Assembly: GCA_016508695.1 (NCBI GenBank) | Contig: VNKQ01000014.1 | Coordinates: forward strand, 1,178,001 to 1,242,000 | Source of the DNA: Hyphodiscus hymeniophilus | Lineage: Eukaryota; Ascomycota; Leotiomycetes; Helotiales; Hyphodiscaceae | Reading direction: 5' to 3' | Length of the DNA stretch: 64,000 nucleotides | Part shown: in pieces, positions 58,821-64,000 of the stretch | Layout of the letters: each line of letters starts with the position of its first letter | Numbering within the stretch: position 1 is the stretch's first letter | Translations under genes and position numbers: made by a program | Notes under the pieces: generated by a model | Told to the model about the DNA's origin: nothing | The model's input: the letters and a program-made list of their open reading frames with translations, nothing else | Database searches by the model: none

Positions 58821-60115
58821 CTAATCTTGAACATTCAAATTCTCGTCGTCACTGTTTCCTAATACCCCTCTTTCCAGCCACCGTATGGTCCCTGTCCTCG
58901 GATCCATGATACAACCAAAGTGACTGCACTCATTCATGATTGGAAACGTGCTCACCCAGCCCCGCAATGTGTTTTCTCTCACCACAGTATTCGCCCTGTC
59001 CCCTTCTTTGCCCTCTCCACCTTCTCTCCGCTTCTTCTCCTGCCTCTTGACCAGACTGTTCCATTTCTTCTGGAAGCACTCATGCCGTTCCTCGCTTTCC
59101 TCCAAGAAAGTATCCATGCCCAAGACTGAGCTCTTTTCCTTTGGAGCTGGTGTTGGGTCAGTGGTATCTTTGACTTTGATGTCGTGATTCGTGTGGACGA
59201 TGAAATCAGATGCGGTGCGAACTTTCCCGTCCGAGAGGTCTTTTTCAATCACTGTGGTGCGGCTGTCTGAGCTTAGGATTAAGTAGCATGGCGCCGAGCG
59301 ACATTCAGCGAGGGTGGTGATTAACTCATCAAGAGGAAGGGGGATCCCGCTGAAGGAAGAAAAGTGTTCCGTAATATGGAGACGATGGAAGGTCGAAAGC
59401 CAAACAAGACAAGCATCTGGTGAAGACGGAGCTTGAACGTCGAACAGCTGTGAGTGGAACGGAAATTGAGAGAGACGGAGAGGTTTGATCTAGCTTTGTT
59501 GAGCAAGTCATGTCAAGATGTGGTTGGAAACGCTTACTTGACGCCAGTCAGTACCCCCACAAAGCCAGCGTATGTGATTGTTCTCGCAAGGACCTTCTCT
59601 GGCGTATCTGACTTGGATTTGACAAACTCCAATATTACAATGATGTTCCTGATCTCATCCATACCCCAATCCAGAGTCCGAAAGTGCATCATTCTCGGCG
59701 TGCTATCACTTTCATCCAATTGATTGTGTTGTACCCCCCTCCGCTTCTCAGGTTCTGTCAGAATTCCGCCACTTGTACAGCCCATCAAGCTATCGAGCAA
59801 CACGTTCAACGCCACCAGAAAGTACATATCGACTCCGCTCGCTTTCGCGATGCCCCTCAGTTCCTGGGTTTCTTCGGGAGAGTACACCCGTCGAAGGACA
59901 AACGTAGATACCCACTCCACTAAGCGGCGGAGCCATGCCCAAGGTATTGCAATGGCAAGAATTTCGTCAAAGACGGGAGTGACAACTTTCATTTTTGGGC
60001 CTAGGTCTGTAGCAAGGTGGCTGTACCGTTCTGCGGGAGGAAGTGAGAGATCGATTTGGTAGATTGGGACGGGCTCTTGAGCAGGAGCGGCTTCTGCTGG
60101 CGAGTTCTCGGCCAT
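58821..60115 (-). CDS. Acid-ceramidase/NAAA-like N-terminal-nucleophile hydrolase, apparent frameshift
   Basis: Amidase of the acid ceramidase/N-acylethanolamine acid amidase group (choloylglycine-hydrolase fold). First exon 60115-59538, then a 48-bp intron (59490-59537). Start MAENSPAEAAPAQEPVPIYQ, followed by LSLPPAERYSHLATDLG. The catalytic cysteine is in SLMGCTSGGI, the expected nucleophile after self-cleavage, and MHFRTLDWGMDEIRN is the conserved RTLDW block. NLSVSLNFRSTHSCST and LFGFRPSIVSILR follow. Near 59339-59343, a run of five G on the plus strand, the frame must change to reach LDELITTLAECRSAPCYL and VIEKDL; I find no convincing intron. It resumes to ECSHFGCIMDPRTGTIRW. The lesion is either real or a homopolymer error. 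The tail holds a Lys/Glu-rich insert. Confidence 0.8.
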
Positions 60116-61879
60116 CCTTGATGATCTAGGGTTGACTGAACTCTGCAGTCGAGGATATAGGAGAGTGGCCAGGCGAAGATGGGAGGTTGTTCAATCTGAT
60201 CACTTCTTTTCAGGTATCACAGCCTCGCCAAAGCTGGCCCATTACTAGGCAGCACCGTGACTGATTGCACTACTGCATCTCATCATTTTTGATACCCTCG
60301 CCGAGGTACCTTTAACTTTCGTATCTCTTGTTGTAAGAGAATCGTTCAATGTAGATGTAATACAAAATCACTTGTTTGTAATGAGACATTGAACAGATTT
60401 GAGAGAGTAGAGGCGGTGGTGCATTCACGTGACTTAGGTCAGTCGCTGTTCTTGCGTTGATGACGATGTCAAATTAGCTATCCTTATCAAAACATAACCC
60501 GGGCAAAACAACCCATATCGTTCAACAGGCACATCCGGGAGGCATAATTCAAGCTGGTGCAGTGCATCCACCCTTGTATGTCCCAACCCTATTCTGTTCT
60601 TCAGTTCTTGTCGAATCGAGAGATACAATGAATTGCCAAGATGGCACGACATGCAGTGCTGGGACGCGAAAAGGCACGACTCTACGAAAGATCGACGAAG
60701 TAGTGGCAGACCCGAGGAGAGGTGTAGGCGTTGTAGTAGAGGCAGGCTTCAACGATATACAATCAGGAGTTGCACACGTCCTTTGTCGAACCCTCCACAG
60801 ACGAACAGACGAGTATGGTAATTGAGGGCCGAACGAAGCAGCTTCTCAAGCCACTCGTGAAAGAGATCAAGGCCAATCATCCCCTCCATTCTATTCAATC
60901 GTGAACTTTGGTCCGGTCACTTACATGGAGAAAAGCGGACTCTGATAAGGCGAGCTATAAAGCAAGTTCGCTGGTTGGTGACATGAGGGATGGTCCATCC
61001 CGTGGAGATCTCAGGCGGGAAGCAAACTTCAGGCTTGCGTGGTTCATTTGCCATTGTTTTGAATGTCGCTCAAAAGACCAAGGAGTTTACTCCGCTTCGA
61101 GATAGCCACTCAGCGTATTCACGGTGCCCATCACTCAGACCTTAGGTACTATGCCCTGTTTAACCGAGTGGACAACGAAGGATGGCTCCTCTCAAGCCTA
61201 ATATTCCCAACTGACATCACTTGAATACTGAGTGATTGGACAAGGAAGTACTTGTGACACCATTTCTCGTGAAGCGTCAATGGTACTCAGAAACGATTCC
61301 AAATGGAGTTTTGGGTAGTGGGCTGCTGATTTGAGGATTTCTTATCTCAGTATGACGAGACTTGGGAATGCCGTGAAGCCTTATCCTAGTGCGAGCATAC
61401 CTTAGTCAGTATGGTTTTGAGTTTTACCATTGAGATCCGGCATAATTGTTTTACAATTGCATTGTCGAGAGTTGTTGAAAGTTTACAGAACATTGAGTGA
61501 TCAGACGTAGAACTAGGACATTCTTTCCACTTCTGAGTTTGTCATATATTCCAATCACATCTGTTTATTCTCTGTACAGCCGATTTGATCCCAACGTCAT
61601 TGTGTGTGGTCTGCCAACGACCTCTTTCTGGTAGTATGAATCCTAATCAAATCACATATTAATTAGCTCAATGGCAAATTTCTACTGTCACTCATTAAGT
61701 TACGATGAGAACGGTTATCCGTGTCTGGTTCTTCGATTATGACAATGAACTAAAAGTACGTACACCTAGGCTCGTGACTCAGATAATCCTAAATTAATTT
61801 ATGGGGTGTTACCTTCCTTTAGTGTGAGATCAAATTGGCTCTTATGGTTCCAAGTCAAGTCCGACAAAGCAATTCCTCG
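60116..61879. other. Intergenic, no gene recognised
   Basis: Promoter of the NAAA-like gene and, at the far end, the 3' region of the SprT-like gene. Short frames at 60562-60825 (+, no ATG) and 60434-60652 (-) lack support. Nothing else recognised. Confidence 0.45.
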
Positions 61880-62803
61880 TTACATGGCAGTACAGCAAGT
61901 TACTTCGATTTCCATTCTGCCATCGCCATCACTGTCACTGCCACTGCTGCCTTCGTCTTGTCCCTCCTCTACCTCGTCATCGTCGTTATCGCCGGGGTCC
62001 GCATAACCCGAACCCGGCTGTATTCCCCGGATACCCCATCGGTGCAATTGATCAGCTGTTGGCCTACGACCAGTTCTCTCGATCTCTATCTCCACAGATA
62101 GTTGTAAGGCACAGTCGAGATGCCACCCCATTTCTCTAATCAAGGAGTCTTGAATGGCAATCAGTGCATTACAAAATGGCGGCTGATGGCCGGTAGTGTT
62201 GCGTAATTGCATTAGAGTATGGCCCCTTCTTTTACATTTGTCACAACGACAATGATACATATGCATGAAAGCGTGCAGCATTTCGTGTGCCACATGGGAA
62301 ATATAAGTCTCCCACACGGAAGCCGGCATTGTCCACTGAGGATTGATGTAGATGACGATCTTCAGGCTCTCCGGGCTGAAGTAACCACACTCTGTCCTAC
62401 TTGGTCCCGGGTCGTCTTCCAGATGGAGTGTGTATTTCGGGTTTTTCGCAAACGCACCGAAGAACAATGTCCTATCAAAGATGTGCCAGAAGAATCTTAT
62501 AAAGTCTTCTGTCTCTCGCTGCAGTGCTTCACCTTGCAAGTGGTTTCCTGGTAGCCCGCGCAGTATGTCACGTCTCTCTACTTCATGCAGCTTGTCAAGG
62601 AAGGGCATGAACGCGTTTCTACGTAGTACTCGGGCAAGCTGATTGCCTCTATAAGCAAAAGGCCGAAGATTTGGGAGATCATCGTCAGGATTCCGATGTT
62701 TGGTTCTCTGACTGGTATTAGTACTGGGACGGCGACCTGACTCCTTCTTCTTACCGGACCTTCTTGACTTCGACTTCGACTTTGGCTGAGATCGAGAGGG
62801 CAT
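61880..62803 (-). CDS. SprT-like domain (zinc metalloprotease fold) protein
   Basis: Single exon, 307 aa. The N-terminus is very basic and Ser/Arg-rich (KSKSKSRRSGKKKESGRR), suggesting nuclear location. The SprT-like domain (about 70-240) contains the zinc-binding helix VAHEMLHAFMHMYHC with HExxH, followed by a Cys pair (CRCDKC) and a later helix (QDSLIREMGWHLDC). SprT-like proteins (Spartan/Wss1 relatives) include DNA-protein crosslink proteases, but many fungal SprT-like proteins are uncharacterised. The C-terminal tail is acidic and Gly/Ser-rich (DPGDNDDDEVEEGQDEGSSG), so charge is strongly polarised. The start ATG lies directly before the basic run. No PIP or VIM motif was recognised, so DNA repair is only a possibility. 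Confidence 0.85.
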   Translation of the reverse strand: MPSRSQPKSKSKSRRSGKKKESGRRPSTNTSQRTKHRNPDDDLPNLRPFAYRGNQLARVLRRNAFMPFLDKLHEVERRDILRGLPGNHLQGEALQRETEDFIRFFWHIFDRTLFFGAFAKNPKYTLHLEDDPGPSRTECGYFSPESLKIVIYINPQWTMPASVWETYISHVAHEMLHAFMHMYHCRCDKCKRRGHTLMQLRNTTGHQPPFCNALIAIQDSLIREMGWHLDCALQLSVEIEIERTGRRPTADQLHRWGIRGIQPGSGYADPGDNDDDEVEEGQDEGSSGSDSDGDGRMEIEVTCCTAM

Positions 62804-63632
62804 TTTATAATTACTCTAGGTCTTTGTTGATGTGACGTGGAGCGGTGGGGCAAATGGTGCAAAGAGGAGGAGCTTCCAGAAGAAGGTTTGGGATAGCGAG
62901 GATCTGCAAAAGGGATATGTAAAAGTCAAGTGAAGTTGGGACCGAAGCCTGTGAGCCCATTCTCTCTCTACTGTTCAGGTTTCTTCGCCCCTTGAAGCAG
63001 ATTTCGCTTCAGAACAGACCTCCAGGGTACACTGTTGGGAGGTATTCTTTGTCGATGTTCGCGCAAGATGTCAGAGGCTCACTCTCGCTTGTTCTGAAGG
63101 AACAAAGACAAAGCCATCTCTATGTCTGCAACATATCTGAACAATGAATGATGGGTTTCTGTGCAAGGGTACGTGGTTCGACATTGAGAGGAGCTGGCAG
63201 GCCAGTGTTGATGCACGTGCCTGGTCTCCTTCGCTTATTTAATGTCATATCTCACCTCGCGTACGCCATGTGCACATATCTCTCAACCTTTCCAGTGAAA
63301 CGTGTATTGTTTTTGGTCGGGTCGAGGCTTGCGGTGTAGCATTCTCTATTCCCTATGTCTCCAGCTGATCCGGATCTTGACCTTTAGCCAGTCTTTTTCA
63401 TCTCCTCTAACCGCGCTCCTCGATAAGGTAATTGAACTCTCACCCCACATCTGATCAGCAGCCATACCATCTCATGATGCCGCACTGGCTGTCATAATGG
63501 CAAAAGCGGACTATGCGAAGATTAGTGGTAGGAACCTGTCGTATGCTTGCGAGTCTTACCCTTGATGATCAAACCACTGCGTCACACGAAAACCAGACCG
63601 AAGCGATTTGAAATCGCAGCTATGTAGCTCCA
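62804..63632. other. Intergenic, no gene recognised
   Basis: Promoter of the SprT-like gene and the 3' side of the terminal membrane-protein gene. Only short unsupported frames. Confidence 0.45.
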
Positions 63633-63997
63633 TCAGACTTCTTCCATTTCGATTTCCTCCTCGACGACTACTGTCGATTCCTTCTCAATATCAGCCTCCA
63701 GTCCGTTATTACCATTTGGAGTCAACTTGGAAGACGTCACTCACACTCGCAGTCCCACTGTCAGGCGAATTTTGTCTTTCTAGTTGTCTCTGATCCCTGA
63801 TCAAGAGCCACAACACCAAGGGTGAAAGTGCAAGCAGACTGAGTAGGAAGTAGACGGTGTAGCTCCACCGGTTTGGATGTGGGACGAAGGCTAGGTTCAA
63901 AAAGAAGCTTGAGATAATTGCGACGGAAATTATCTCTTTCATCATTTTGTTGAATGGTGCTCTTGAACAAAGTCGAATTTTCGGACCTTCTCTTCAA
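63633..63997 (-). CDS. Partial membrane protein at the window edge
   Basis: C-terminal part of a minus-strand gene. Last exons: 63745 upward, and 63683-63633, joined over a 61-bp intron (GTGAGT donor). An ATG pair at 63945 could be the start, but the frame stays open to the edge (RLCSRAPFNKMM), so the gene may extend beyond. Two hydrophobic segments (ISVAIISSFFLNLAFV and YTVYFLLSLLALSPLVLWLLI) are separated by a short loop (PHPNRW). A basic RDQRQLER stretch follows, then an acidic tail ending KESTVVVEEEIEMEEV. The topology is two TM helices with a charged cytosolic tail. I do not recognise the family. Confidence 0.5.
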
Positions 63998-64000
63998 CTT

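Overview
The window reads as nuclear DNA of a filamentous ascomycete, most like a Leotiomycete (inference from gene style; no phylogeny was run). Signs are short introns (43-130 bp) with GT-AG ends and CTAAC-type branch sites, Zn2Cys6 regulators, a GH7 cellulase with a fungal CBM1, and an AT-rich, transposon-bearing block that looks hit by repeat-induced point mutation (RIP).

Layout: 1-2100 is the AT-rich block with a 968-bp inverted-repeat element flanked by an 8-bp target-site duplication. 4.0-6.6 kb holds a Zn2Cys6 regulator. 8.3-16.9 kb is a conserved housekeeping stretch: TAF5 (TFIID) and MED11 (Mediator) from one divergent promoter, Vps5-type sorting nexin, mitochondrial ribosomal protein bL31m, and a flavin-reductase-like protein. 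17.8-20.0 kb is Hsp90, followed by a 4.7-kb stretch with no recognisable gene. 24.6-28.5 kb has an extended SDR reductase tail-to-tail with a second Zn2Cys6 regulator.

The region 28.9-51.5 kb looks accessory. It holds an NLP-like secreted protein, three decayed genes, an NmrA-like protein, an atypical SDR, a PLAC8 protein, an inverted-repeat element with TA duplication, an FAD monooxygenase, a GH7 endoglucanase with CBM1, a nine-exon cytochrome P450 and a DHA2-type MFS transporter. Monooxygenase, P450 and MFS resemble the tailoring and export part of a secondary-metabolite or detoxification locus, but no PKS, NRPS or terpene backbone gene is visible. From 54.8 kb on there is a large pentanucleotide array, a GPI-anchored-type Cys-rich protein, a 32-bp poly-C run, an acid-ceramidase/NAAA-like hydrolase with an apparent frameshift, a SprT-like metalloprotease-fold protein, and a small membrane protein running off the right edge.

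Exon models were derived by hand from reading frame, splice signals and family expectation. Where I give a protein length, the exon lengths sum to a multiple of three.
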